This document shows, piece after piece, positions 1 through 6,867 of a DNA stretch of 8,095 bases (position 1 is the first letter of the stretch; every line of letters begins with the position of its first letter). Made by a program: the position numbers and the translations under genes. The DNA lies in contig JAZOSN010000010.1 in NCBI GenBank assembly GCA_045657105.1, positions 1 to 8,095 of the forward strand, given 5' to 3'. The stretch is from SIG672 sp045657105. Lineage in GTDB: Bacteria > Bacillota > Clostridia > Oscillospirales > CAG-272. The notes under the pieces are model-generated. The model was not told the origin of the DNA and did no database searches. It saw nothing but the letters and a program-made list of their open reading frames with translations.

Positions 1-1
1 T

Positions 2-937
2 GATACCGTACTCGCTGTACGCTACGGAGAAAAAGGAGAGCTTTCAAGCTACACGATATACGAATACGGTGAAAACGGCGCAAGGCTTCGCGAGATAAGT
101 TACAGATCCTACGATGTAGTTTCCTCGGTGTGCGAGTACCGTGAGGACGGAACGAAGCAGACACTCACAAACTATTTTGCAAACGGAAACGTATCTCTGA
201 TCTACCGATATAGCGAATCGGAGATAATCGAAAAAATAGAAAAATACGACGAAAACGGCTATATCTCTTCCTACGAAGAATTCGACGAGGGCGGAGTCCG
301 CACGAAATACGTCACATTCAACTCAGACAAAACTATTCTTGTTTACGACGGCAGCTACAATATCGTCGAGGGAACGCGTTATCTGCGGCAGGCAAACGGA
401 ACTCTTATAAAATACGAGTACCTTGAAGGAAAGGTGCGCTCGGAAGCCTTTTACGAGGACGGAAAGAATATATCATATCTCACAACCTACGATGCAAGCG
501 GCAATAAGACGGGCGACGTCCGTTACGGAAAGGGCGAAAGCATAGAGAGCCGTACCCTTTACAGATACGACGAGAGCGGCAGTCTGCTCAGCTACACCGT
601 TTACGAGCCAAACGGCACTACCCTCACCTACGGCTCCGAGGGAAATATTATCTCGGGCGTAAGATACGTTTACGTCAAGGGAGTGCTTTATCAGAAGCTC
701 GAATATGCAGGCGGCGTGAGATCAAAGGAAACTCTCTACTCCGGAAAAACCGTCGTTATGATAACCGAGTTCGACGAGAATGACACCATGAGAAAAGAAA
801 GCTTCTACACCTCGGGCAAAATAAGCCAAGTCAGAGAATACGATGCTAACGGCGTGCTCAGAAAAGTGACGCTATATAACAGTCGCGGCAAGGTCACGTC
901 TATAACAAAATACGATGAAAAAGGTAATAAAATGTAA
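2..937 (+). CDS. MORN_2/YwqK-like repeat protein, 5'-truncated by window edge
   Basis: The frame is open from base 2 with no stop, so the visible 311 residues are the C-terminal part of a longer protein; a GTG at 128 is internal and is not the start. The sequence is almost wholly made of short units of about 20 residues of the type Y-D-E-N/S-G-x-(5-8)-Y/F, for example YDENGYISSYEEF, YDASGNKTGDVRY, YDESGSLLSYTVY, YDANGVLRKVTLY and YDEKGNKM at the very end. This is the signature of MORN-variant (MORN_2, YwqK-like) repeats, which form stacked beta-hairpins, usually for protein binding or surface scaffolding. YD repeats of RHS proteins look similar, but the GxxxR and RHS-core motifs are not seen. 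No membrane segment or catalytic motif is visible in this part, and any signal peptide would lie outside the window. The gene ends in TAA directly on a shared terminator. Family assignment is fairly safe; function is unknown. Confidence 0.75.
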   Translation, partial: DTVLAVRYGEKGELSSYTIYEYGENGARLREISYRSYDVVSSVCEYREDGTKQTLTNYFANGNVSLIYRYSESEIIEKIEKYDENGYISSYEEFDEGGVRTKYVTFNSDKTILVYDGSYNIVEGTRYLRQANGTLIKYEYLEGKVRSEAFYEDGKNISYLTTYDASGNKTGDVRYGKGESIESRTLYRYDESGSLLSYTVYEPNGTTLTYGSEGNIISGVRYVYVKGVLYQKLEYAGGVRSKETLYSGKTVVMITEFDENDTMRKESFYTSGKISQVREYDANGVLRKVTLYNSRGKVTSITKYDEKGNKM

Positions 938-965
938 AAAGCAGAGCTTTTAAGCTCTGCTTTTT
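936..965. terminator. bidirectional intrinsic terminator between convergent genes
   Basis: A perfect hairpin joins 936-949 and 952-965 (core GCAGAGCTT/AAGCTCTGC). A run of A on the left and T on the right gives a U-tract to transcripts from either side. It overlaps the TAA of the plus-strand gene and ends one base from the stop of the minus-strand DUF4097 gene, so it serves both. Confidence 0.88.
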
Positions 966-966
966 G

Positions 967-1932
967 TTATTCAACCGTGATTTTTATATTACCCGTATCG
1001 GTTTCGATCTCGCATCTGCCGCCGCTCATCGTCTTGGGCACGTTGACTTTTCCGGTATCGCTCCTTGCAAAGAATATCTTTTCGGAAAGCAGACTTCCCT
1101 TTACATCACCGGTATTTGATTTTACGTATATCTCGGCGGCATCGCTCTTTTCAAATATAACGTCACCTGTATGAACACAAATGTTAAAACTGCCCTCGGC
1201 AACGACTCTTTCGAGTACGATGTCCCCCGTATCACCCTTTGCATCAAGACTGTTGCAGGTAACGTCAGAAAGCTTTGTTTTTCCGGTATCCGCCTCGGTG
1301 ATAAGCTTGCCCGACGCCTTTACTTTCTTTACAGTTATATTTCCGGTATCGCAGGAAATCTCAGCACTTCCGAGCGAAAGATCTTCCAAAGTCACCTTGC
1401 CCGTATCGATTTCGATATTTGCATTTCCGGTAACGTCCGCGCGCAGAATTATGTCCGACGTATCAACTGATATATCAAGCACTCCGAACGTAAACTCCTT
1501 TGCCACTTCTACCTTTCCGGTGTTCGCTTCCACGCTTAACGAAAGATATTCTGTACTCGGAAGATACACCGTAACCTTGGGACTTTTGAATGAAAATACA
1601 GATATATGATCCCACCATTTTCTCGTGTCGCTCACGCTTACTTTGAGCTCACCGTCTTCTACTCGTGCGGTATGCTTTACCTTTTCCTGCTCGTAGCATT
1701 CTACCCTGCATTTTCCGTCCTCGGAGTGCACAAATGTAACGCTTGCGGTCTTTACGTCTACCGATATTTTATTAAAATCTTCATTTATTTCGTAAGTGTT
1801 AGTTTCATATTTCATTGTTTCAAGCCCTCCAAAATCAAAGCCAATAGCGCCAAATGCAACAAAGAAAATAATCATTCCTGCAACTATGAGAACAAGTGCC
1901 GATATAAGCCATATTACAGACTGTCTTTTCAT
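967..1932 (-). CDS. DUF4097 family membrane-anchored beta-solenoid protein
   Basis: The protein has 321 residues. A single N-terminal membrane helix (about 6-31) is followed by an extracytoplasmic domain rich in beta strands. From residue 137 a [DNH]TG-x-[IV] motif recurs at 137, 157, 176, 195, 215, 234, 254, 273, 292 and 312, a strict 19-20-residue spacing typical of DUF4097 and of a parallel beta-helix with one rung per repeat. The second copy reads DTS instead of DTG. The start at 1932 was chosen over an in-frame ATG at 1956 because GAAAGGAG lies just upstream and the upstream gene's stop is at 1934; the longer form would overlap it by 23 bases. It is the last gene of the PadR-DUF1700-DUF4097 operon, a pairing common in Bacillota and thought to act at the envelope. 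Biochemical role is unknown. Confidence 0.88.
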   Translation of the reverse strand: MKRQSVIWLISALVLIVAGMIIFFVAFGAIGFDFGGLETMKYETNTYEINEDFNKISVDVKTASVTFVHSEDGKCRVECYEQEKVKHTARVEDGELKVSVSDTRKWWDHISVFSFKSPKVTVYLPSTEYLSLSVEANTGKVEVAKEFTFGVLDISVDTSDIILRADVTGNANIEIDTGKVTLEDLSLGSAEISCDTGNITVKKVKASGKLITEADTGKTKLSDVTCNSLDAKGDTGDIVLERVVAEGSFNICVHTGDVIFEKSDAAEIYVKSNTGDVKGSLLSEKIFFARSDTGKVNVPKTMSGGRCEIETDTGNIKITVE

Positions 1933-1933
1933 T

Positions 1934-2533
1934 TTATTTTTTCTCCTTTCCCACAAAGCAGTATTTTATGCCGAGCACACTCTTTTTTGTCAAAAGACAA
2001 ATTCCCTTTGTAGCTATCTTATTTGCAAAGAAGAAAAGTATGGAAAGTCCTGCGCAGACAAGCAATGCGCCGATCATAGCAATACCGCTCGTAGCTCTTG
2101 AAGTGAGCATAAAAATAACAGATGTAACTATCATACCAAGCGAGCTTCCGACAAGTGCGACAAACACCGCCCAAAGCGAGATTATCACCGACCAGAGAGA
2201 TACGTACAGGGCAAGCAGTACCGCAAACGCGGCAATAAGGAGCGGAAACCACAAGGGAAATCCGAGTATCAAGAGTGTTACGGTCGTACCGCTCATCTTT
2301 TTTCCGTCTTTTGCGCGTTTTTTAACGATTTTCATAAGCGGTACTTCCGAAAGTATCTGCAAAACGATCTCGTCCATATTGCCAAGACGCTCTACCGCCT
2401 GCTCTTCCGAGAGTCCGTCCTCCACAAAATCATCTATCATTTCGCTATAATATTCGAGCGACCTTTTTATATCTCCCTCGGAAAGCGCGGATATTCTATC
2501 CGCGAGATTTTCGAGAAATTCACGTTTAGTCAT
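1934..2533 (-). CDS. DUF1700 / HAAS-domain membrane protein
   Basis: The protein has 199 residues. Residues 1-62 form the helical HAAS-type domain (MTKREFLENLADRIS, then EYYSEMIDDFVEDGLSEEQA and VERLG), the hallmark of DUF1700 proteins. A basic stretch (KKRAKDGKK, 71-79) leads into hydrophobic segments around 84-110, 112-131, 133-145 and 150-171, so it is a multi-pass inner-membrane protein with a cytosolic N-terminus and a lysine-rich tail. Its ATG overlaps the TGA of the PadR gene in an ATGA arrangement, which indicates translational coupling; AGGAGAAGGA precedes it. Its tail codons supply the ribosome binding site of the following DUF4097 gene. In such operons the HAAS domain is thought to communicate with the PadR regulator or with the membrane partner; that role is inferred from family context only. 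Confidence 0.88.
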   Translation of the reverse strand: MTKREFLENLADRISALSEGDIKRSLEYYSEMIDDFVEDGLSEEQAVERLGNMDEIVLQILSEVPLMKIVKKRAKDGKKMSGTTVTLLILGFPLWFPLLIAAFAVLLALYVSLWSVIISLWAVFVALVGSSLGMIVTSVIFMLTSRATSGIAMIGALLVCAGLSILFFFANKIATKGICLLTKKSVLGIKYCFVGKEKK

Positions 2534-2844
2534 ATTTCCTTCTCCTTATTTACAAATTTGTATATGGCGATCATTTCCTCCCACTCGCGTTTAAAATTTT
2601 CTATTCGCTGGAGTCCGAGCGGAGTTATATGATAATATTTACGAAGCCGTCCGCTCTGCTCTGCACTTCTGACAGTAAGAAGCTTCGACGCTTCGAGGCG
2701 TCTGAGTATCGGGTAAAGCGTCGATTCGGATATGTCAACATAAGGCTTTATATCCTTAATTATCTGATACCCGTATGAATCCTCGTTTTTTATCGCGGCA
2801 AGAACACATACGTCGAGAAGTCCTCTTTTAAGCTGTACGTCCAT
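2530..2844 (-). CDS. PadR family transcriptional regulator
   Basis: The protein has 104 residues, the usual size of the short PadR subgroup. The winged helix-turn-helix covers roughly residues 1-85: MDVQLKRGLLDVCVLAAI, then SYGYQI (23-28), the recognition-helix region STLYPILRRLE (41-51) and the wing SGRLRKYYHITPLG (64-77). A C-terminal helix (78-97) would make the dimer contact. The start at 2844 is preferred to the upstream in-frame ATG at 2895 because GAAAGGAGG sits seven bases before it, the conserved family sequence begins there, and the longer reading would run through the promoter. It leads the operon with the DUF1700 and DUF4097 genes, overlapping the next by four bases. Its promoter carries a PadR-like inverted repeat, so self-repression released by an envelope signal or ligand is likely (inference). 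Confidence 0.93.
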   Translation of the reverse strand: MDVQLKRGLLDVCVLAAIKNEDSYGYQIIKDIKPYVDISESTLYPILRRLEASKLLTVRSAEQSGRLRKYYHITPLGLQRIENFKREWEEMIAIYKFVNKEKEI

Positions 2845-2863
2845 TATATGCCTCCTTTCACAT

Positions 2864-2886
2864 AATACTATATCACACATAGTATT
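2864..2886. promoter_or_regulatory. likely PadR operator (inverted repeat over the -10)
   Basis: AATACTAT at 2864-2871 and ATAGTATT at 2879-2886 form a perfect 8-base inverted repeat with a 7-base centre. It covers the -10 and half of the spacer of the operon promoter. Several PadR-like regulators bind dyads of the ATACT/AGTAT type at their own promoters, so binding here would block RNA polymerase. That PadR is the ligand is inferred from position and pattern. Confidence 0.7.
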
Positions 2887-2895
2887 GCTTGTCAA
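2867..2895 (-). promoter_or_regulatory. sigma-A promoter of the padR-DUF1700-DUF4097 operon
   Basis: On the minus strand a perfect TTGACA (plus-strand 2890-2895) is followed after exactly 17 bases by TATAGT (plus-strand 2867-2872). This fits a housekeeping promoter. It lies 23 bases upstream of the PadR start codon and immediately beyond the glyS terminator. Confidence 0.88.
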
Positions 2896-2904
2896 TAGAT
2901 TTTA

Positions 2905-2938
2905 ATAAAAAACAGAGCCGACCGTTTGATCGACTCTG
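2905..2938 (-). terminator. intrinsic terminator of the LCP-glyS operon
   Basis: On the minus strand, CAGAGTCGA and TCGGCTCTG (plus-strand 2930-2938 and 2913-2921) pair over 9 bases with one G-U wobble around an 8-base loop. A run of six T follows (plus-strand 2907-2912). The stem starts 14 bases after the glyS stop and ends just before the padR promoter. Confidence 0.88.
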
Positions 2939-2951
2939 CTGAAATATTTAC

Positions 2952-4349
2952 TTAAAATTCAAGCTTCTTTGCGATATAGTCCTTGACCTCGGTCATCGGG
3001 ATACGGATCTGCTCCATAGTATCTCTATCGCGAACGGTCACGCAACCGTCCTCCTGCGAATCGAAGTCGTAGGTGATACAGAACGGAGTTCCGATCTCGT
3101 CCTGACGGCGGTATCTCTTACCGATAGATCCTGCATCGTCAAAGTCAACGCTAAAATCCTTGGCAAGCTCTGCGAAAAGCTTCTCCGCATCGGGCGTGAG
3201 CTTCTTCGAGAGAGGAAGAATTGCCGCCTTGAAGGGAGCAAGCGCAGGGTGCAGGTGGAGAACTACGCGTATATCGTTCTTTTCCGCGTCGACGATCTCC
3301 TCGTCGTATGCATCGCAAAGGAATGCAAGGAGAACTCTGTCCGCGCCAAGCGAAGGCTCAACGACGTAAGGAATATATTTCTCGTTGGTTTCGGGATCGA
3401 AATATTCGAGCGACTGACCGCTTGTGTTCATATGCTGAGTAAGGTCGTAGTCGGTTCTGTCGGCAACGCCCCAGAGCTCGCCCCAACCGAACGGGAAGAG
3501 GAATTCAAAGTCTGTGGTCGCCTTCGAGTAGAAGCAGAGCTCCTCGGGAGAATGGTCGCGGAGTCTGAGATTTTCTTCCTTCATACCGAGGTTAAGAAGG
3601 AAATTCTTGCAGTAGGTGCGCCAGTATTCAAACCATTCAAGGTCCGTGCCGGGCTTACAGAAGAATTCAAGCTCCATCTGCTCGAACTCACGGGTACGGA
3701 ATACGAAGTTTCCGGGAGTGATCTCGTTTCTGAAAGATTTACCTATCTGTGCAACGCCGAAGGGCACCTTTTTACGCGAGGAACGCTGGATATTCTTAAA
3801 GTTTACGAATATTCCCTGCGCGGTTTCAGGACGGAGATAAACCTCGTTTGCGCTATCCTCGGTAACCCCGATGAAGGTCTTGAACATAAGGTTAAACTTA
3901 CGGATAGGGGTGAAATCGCCGCTTCCGCAGTCGGGGCAGGAAATGTGATTTTCCTTAATATATTCACTCATCTGATCGCTGTTCCAGCCGTTAGGGTTAA
4001 TATCGAGTCCCTTTTCATTGATATAGTCCTCGATAAGCTTATCCGCACGGTGGCGGCTACGGCAGACCTTACAGTCCATAAGAGGATCGGAAAATCCTGC
4101 AAGGTGTCCGGAAGCTACCCAAGTCTGGGGGTTCATAATAATCGCACTGTCAAGTCCTACGTTATAGGGAGATTCCTGAACGAATTTCTTCCACCAAGCC
4201 TTCTTGACATTGTTTTTGAGTTCTACGCCGAGAGGACCGTAATCCCACGAGTTTGAAAGTCCGCCGTAGATCTCACTTCCTGCGTATATTATGCCGCGAT
4301 TTTTACAAAGGGCGACAATTTTGTCCATAGTCTTTTCGCTGTTGTTCAT
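2952..4349 (-). CDS. glyS: glycine--tRNA ligase, dimeric class II type
   Basis: This is a cytosolic enzyme that charges tRNA-Gly with glycine using ATP. At 465 residues it matches the homodimeric, eukaryote-like GlyRS (glyQS) and not the GlyQ/GlyS tetramer. Visible landmarks are the N-terminal class II region with GSEIYGGLSNSWDYGPLG (24-41), cysteine pairs CKVC (93-96) and CPDC (138-141) in the inserted domain, a probable zinc site, RPETAQGIF (173-181), motif 2 starting FRNEITPGN (206-214) and continuing to FRTREFEQMELEFF (217-230), and motif 3 EPSLGADR (331-338). The anticodon-binding domain runs from about 362 (LHLHPALAPFKAAILPL) to the end, with the GKRYRRQDEIGTPFCITYD stretch at 410-428. 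The ATG has AAAGGA upstream. The gene lies 29 bases after the LCP-like gene and is probably co-transcribed with it; no T-box leader is possible in that gap. All expected motifs are intact. Confidence 0.98.
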   Translation of the reverse strand: MNNSEKTMDKIVALCKNRGIIYAGSEIYGGLSNSWDYGPLGVELKNNVKKAWWKKFVQESPYNVGLDSAIIMNPQTWVASGHLAGFSDPLMDCKVCRSRHRADKLIEDYINEKGLDINPNGWNSDQMSEYIKENHISCPDCGSGDFTPIRKFNLMFKTFIGVTEDSANEVYLRPETAQGIFVNFKNIQRSSRKKVPFGVAQIGKSFRNEITPGNFVFRTREFEQMELEFFCKPGTDLEWFEYWRTYCKNFLLNLGMKEENLRLRDHSPEELCFYSKATTDFEFLFPFGWGELWGVADRTDYDLTQHMNTSGQSLEYFDPETNEKYIPYVVEPSLGADRVLLAFLCDAYDEEIVDAEKNDIRVVLHLHPALAPFKAAILPLSKKLTPDAEKLFAELAKDFSVDFDDAGSIGKRYRRQDEIGTPFCITYDFDSQEDGCVTVRDRDTMEQIRIPMTEVKDYIAKKLEF

Positions 4350-4378
4350 TGTTTTTTCCTTTCAGAATCTATACTGAT

Positions 4379-5632
4379 TTAATTTAAATACTGTTTGAAT
4401 TTGTCGACACTTCCCGCGTAATTGGGACGTAAAAGTATCTTATCGTTTATGATCTCATAGCCGCCGAGAATAGCGATGCAATTCTTTTCGGTGCTTTCAT
4501 AACTGAAAAACAGAGAGGAAACCTCGAGCATATCGTCAGTTGTGAAGTCGGTTTCTACGTGTTCGAGCATTTCTCTGACCTTGGCGATAATGTTAGGTCT
4601 GAATTTTGCGCATATTCCGTCGAGCATACCCCTTGACACGTCCATAAGTATTTCGCAGGGCTTGTATCGCTCCCAAGCTCCCCAAGAGTCATATTCAAGA
4701 AGCGCGCTCAGCATTACACTGTCAAGCGTATTCTGTCCTGCGGGAATCGTTATCTCCTCGCCGTCCGACTTTTTGACGGTATTGAGAGTTCTGTCAAGGA
4801 CGTAAGGCACGCCGCCGAGCTCGTCGGCAAGCATGACGAAATCGTCAATATCGACGTATCCATAGTAGTCAAGTATTATTCCGGTATTCGCAGTAACAAG
4901 CGAGGGAATGAAGTTTTCAAGCTTCATCTCAGGGATACCTGCGAGGTAGTTTGCATAAGTAAGGTCAAAGCTTTGTCCGCTTATCGGCACGAGCAGGTTG
5001 CTCGGCAGTGCGGTTATCAGAGTTTTCTTCATCGTAGCGTTTATCGAAACGATACAGACGAATTTGACCTCCTTGCTCGGGCCTTCTCCGTATCCGGAAA
5101 GAATTTCATCGAATTCTATGACGTAATCGGGGATCTGAGGCTCTTCGGGCTCTTCGGGCTCTTCGGGAGTCTGATCGGTTCCCGATCCGTCGCCGCCCTC
5201 ACCCTGCTCGGGGTTATCGGGGGTGTCCGTTCCGCCGTTACCGTCGTTGCCGTTATCGCCCTCGTTATCATTCCCGCCGTCCGGATTTGTAGGATCGGTC
5301 GGCTCGGTTCCGGTTGTTTCTCTTCTTACAGGTCCGACCTCCACGTCGCCGTTTTCATCGTCCTCTTCTCCGCCCTCCTCATCGGGAAGCTCGTCCTCGG
5401 GCAGAGGGATCTCGTCGGTTATAACGAGCGCAAACGAAAAGGTTTCATGAGTTGTATATACGGGAAGGCTCTGTGTGCCGCCGTCGCCCGTTTCGTCGTC
5501 TGCTTCGTCCTGTACTGTTTTGTCATCCTCTTTAATAAGAGTGAGCGCAAAAGAACCGCCGTACAAAATAATTACGGCAAATGCAAGAAAGGACAAAATG
5601 AACGATATAAGGAATCCTTTTATCTGCGACAT
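4379..5632 (-). CDS. divergent LCP (LytR-CpsA-Psr)-like membrane protein
   Basis: The protein has 417 residues. A membrane helix (about 7-31) is followed by an outside portion. Residues 64-73 (TFSFALVITD) resemble the first LCP strand. Then comes an acidic, Gly/Pro/Asn-rich low-complexity stretch (about 75-168, ending in PEEPEEPEEP). The fold resumes at 188 (EVKFVCIVSINATMKKTLITALP) and includes DYYGYVDIDDFVMLADELGGVPYVLD (255-280), a very typical LCP segment, and ITIPAGQNTLDSVMLSALLEYDS (294-316). LCP enzymes attach wall polymers to peptidoglycan. Here the usual PRDT arginine is replaced in LPSNLL and the later arginine cluster is reduced to WERYKP (320-325), so catalysis is doubtful. The start has TTGGAGG seven bases upstream. 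It is the first gene of an operon with glyS. LCP membership is fairly secure; its function is not. Confidence 0.78.
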   Translation of the reverse strand: MSQIKGFLISFILSFLAFAVIILYGGSFALTLIKEDDKTVQDEADDETGDGGTQSLPVYTTHETFSFALVITDEIPLPEDELPDEEGGEEDDENGDVEVGPVRRETTGTEPTDPTNPDGGNDNEGDNGNDGNGGTDTPDNPEQGEGGDGSGTDQTPEEPEEPEEPQIPDYVIEFDEILSGYGEGPSKEVKFVCIVSINATMKKTLITALPSNLLVPISGQSFDLTYANYLAGIPEMKLENFIPSLVTANTGIILDYYGYVDIDDFVMLADELGGVPYVLDRTLNTVKKSDGEEITIPAGQNTLDSVMLSALLEYDSWGAWERYKPCEILMDVSRGMLDGICAKFRPNIIAKVREMLEHVETDFTTDDMLEVSSLFFSYESTEKNCIAILGGYEIINDKILLRPNYAGSVDKFKQYLN

Positions 5633-5679
5633 GATCTTACCTCCAAGTAATTACGACCTTGAAACTTCAAAATCATCTT

Positions 5680-5708
5680 ATTATATAACATTACTTAAAA
5701 AATTTCAA
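5680..5708 (-). promoter_or_regulatory. sigma-A promoter of the LCP-like/glyS operon
   Basis: On the minus strand TTGAAA (plus-strand 5703-5708) is followed after 17 bases by a perfect TATAAT (plus-strand 5680-5685). The expected start point leaves a leader of about 40 bases before the ATG at 5632. The leader is too short for a T-box or other large riboswitch. Confidence 0.85.
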
Positions 5709-5790
5709 TAGCAAAAGACTGCCAAAACCCCGAATTTTCAAACATTTAACAATAAATTTCACAACTCAAAAGATTTCGGGCAAAAAGCTC

Positions 5791-5819
5791 TTGAATTTTT
5801 GCTTGTTTTATGATATAGT
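5791..5819 (+). promoter_or_regulatory. promoter of tRNA-Arg(CCT)
   Basis: TTGAAT at 5791-5796 is followed after 17 bases by TATAGT at 5814-5819. The mature tRNA starts 16 bases further on, which leaves a very short 5' leader. It diverges from the LCP-like/glyS promoter; the stretch between the two (5709-5790) shows no gene or clear signal. Confidence 0.82.
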
Positions 5820-5835
5820 ATATGGGTAAATATCC

Positions 5836-5910
5836 GCCTGCATAGTTAAATGGATATAACAAACCCCTCCTAAGGGTTAGTTACAGGTTCGATTCCTGTT
5901 GCGGGTGCCA
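5836..5910 (+). tRNA. tRNA-Arg(CCT), with encoded CCA
   Basis: The full cloverleaf can be drawn. The acceptor stem pairs GCCTGCA (5836-5842) with TGCGGGT (5900-5906), with two G-U pairs. The D arm is GTTA (5845-5848) with TAAC (5857-5860), and the loop contains GG. The anticodon stem is AACCC/GGGTT (5862-5866/5874-5878) around the loop CTCCTAA, so the anticodon is CCT at 5869-5871, reading AGG (arginine). The variable loop is four bases. The T stem is ACAGG/CCTGT around TTCGATT (5883-5899). The discriminator is G5907 and CCA follows at 5908-5910. It has its own promoter and a terminator. From the anticodon loop onward this copy was probably supplied by the inserted element, because a second 3' half lies at 7705-7745. 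Confidence 0.96.
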
Positions 5911-5911
5911 C

Positions 5912-5946
5912 AAGCGGTCTATGATACTATTTGTAGACCGCTTTTT
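5912..5946 (+). terminator. terminator of tRNA-Arg
   Basis: AAGCGGTCTA (5912-5921) pairs perfectly with TAGACCGCTT (5934-5943), and a T-run continues to 5946. It begins two bases after the tRNA CCA and ends 45 bases before the lipoprotein start codon. Confidence 0.88.
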
Positions 5947-5991
5947 GTGAATCACATAAGCATCATTCAATCATTTTTAGCGAGGAAAGAT

Positions 5992-6867
5992 ATGAGAAAA
6001 CGCATTTTATTATTTTTTCTATTAACAATCTGTTGTGCGTTAGTTCTAACTGCATGTAATGAATCTGATAGCACAAGCGAATTGCAAAATGATGACACAC
6101 TCGAGGAAGAAACTATCGATCTGTCGGCTTTTGATGGAACTCCTGCAGTTAGTGTGTCTGTTAATATTGAAAAAGAAGATGATTCGCATTTAATAGATGT
6201 TGTTGCCCTTGTCACTAATAATTCAAGCAATAAAATAACAAAAATGAAGTTATATCTTGTGAAATGCTACGACAATGATACTGCATTGGAAAGTTGGCAA
6301 TATGCCGATCGCCCATCTATTAGTGATATTGAAATAGGAGAAACCTGTCGTTCCAGGTGGGTTTTGGGCACAACTACAGAAGGTGCTCGTGAATATAAGG
6401 TTTTTGTAGCATGGATTCTTTTTGAAGATGGAACAGAGTGGGGCACAGAGGAGATTGTACATAAATCAGTAGTGACGCGCGGATTTGAAGCGGATGTACA
6501 AGTTTACGATTCTCATACAGTGACCATAGAACAACAATTTTTAGTTACTTATTCAGCACGATTGATTTCGAATTCTCATGTGGGTGATAATTGGGCATAT
6601 GGAATGAAAAATGGTGAGACAGATTTTCAATCTGGCTCAACAATTTCTGTGTCTGTAGCCCAAAAACGAGGGCCGAAACTTACCATTTACGGACTTGAAA
6701 ATGATAGCAACGATGACTTTTCACAAGAAGACATTACATTTTCAAATATGGGCATAGGAGAAACGGAAACTATTACGGAACAAATCGTAATTGTCGAAAA
6801 CGAGGGAAGATATACCGGCCATAAAGCATATATGGAATTTACGGTTACTGTCAAACGCATTAGTTAA
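5992..6867 (+). CDS. predicted lipoprotein, unknown function (DUF5780-like middle)
   Basis: The protein has 291 residues. The start at 5992 was chosen because GAGGAAAG lies six to ten bases upstream and a textbook signal peptide follows (MRKRILLF, a hydrophobic core, and the lipobox LTAC with Cys22); earlier in-frame starts would lie in the tRNA and its terminator. After an acidic Ser/Asp/Glu linker (23-48) there are two beta-rich regions. The first, about 53-155, has VALVTNNSSNKITKMKLYLV and WILFEDGTEWG, resembling the DUF5780-type beta-sandwich. The second, about 172-291, has SNSHVGDNWAYGMKNG and ends in a strand pair, resembling C2-like/Ig-like modules seen in clostridial surface proteins. 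It should be exported and lipid-anchored on the outer face of the membrane. No catalytic motif is visible. No clear own promoter is seen after the tRNA terminator, so read-through may contribute. It lies inside the tRNA islet and is AT-rich compared with the backbone. Confidence 0.85.
   Translation: MRKRILLFFLLTICCALVLTACNESDSTSELQNDDTLEEETIDLSAFDGTPAVSVSVNIEKEDDSHLIDVVALVTNNSSNKITKMKLYLVKCYDNDTALESWQYADRPSISDIEIGETCRSRWVLGTTTEGAREYKVFVAWILFEDGTEWGTEEIVHKSVVTRGFEADVQVYDSHTVTIEQQFLVTYSARLISNSHVGDNWAYGMKNGETDFQSGSTISVSVAQKRGPKLTIYGLENDSNDDFSQEDITFSNMGIGETETITEQIVIVENEGRYTGHKAYMEFTVTVKRIS

Noticed and set aside
2..937. RHS/polymorphic toxin reading of the YD-rich protein
   Set aside because: The YDENG units suggest YD repeats, but the RHS core motif and a variable toxin C-terminus are missing; the protein ends within the repeats.
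1000..1540. Recurring ACCGGTATC/CCCGTATCG-like words as a possible CRISPR or DNA repeat array
   Set aside because: They are the codons of the DTG motif in the DUF4097 protein; spacing follows codons (57-60 bases) and the sequence between is coding, not spacer-like.
3249..4256. 335-codon plus-strand frame opposite glyS
   Set aside because: It is the antisense of a gene with every GlyRS motif intact. Its product shows no family features and it has no convincing ribosome binding site.
4350..4378. T-box leader before glyS
   Set aside because: The gap is 29 bases, far too short for a T-box, and the AGGGTGG-type motif is absent.
4973..5650. 225-codon plus-strand frame opposite the LCP-like gene
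   Set aside because: It mirrors the low-complexity acidic region (producing Val/Ile/Gly-rich sequence) and would run through the promoter of the real gene.
5832..5842. Acceptor stem starting at 5832 (ATCCGCC) for the tRNA
   Set aside because: It gives a mismatch at the inner pair and no D stem; starting at 5836 gives seven acceptor pairs and a complete D arm.
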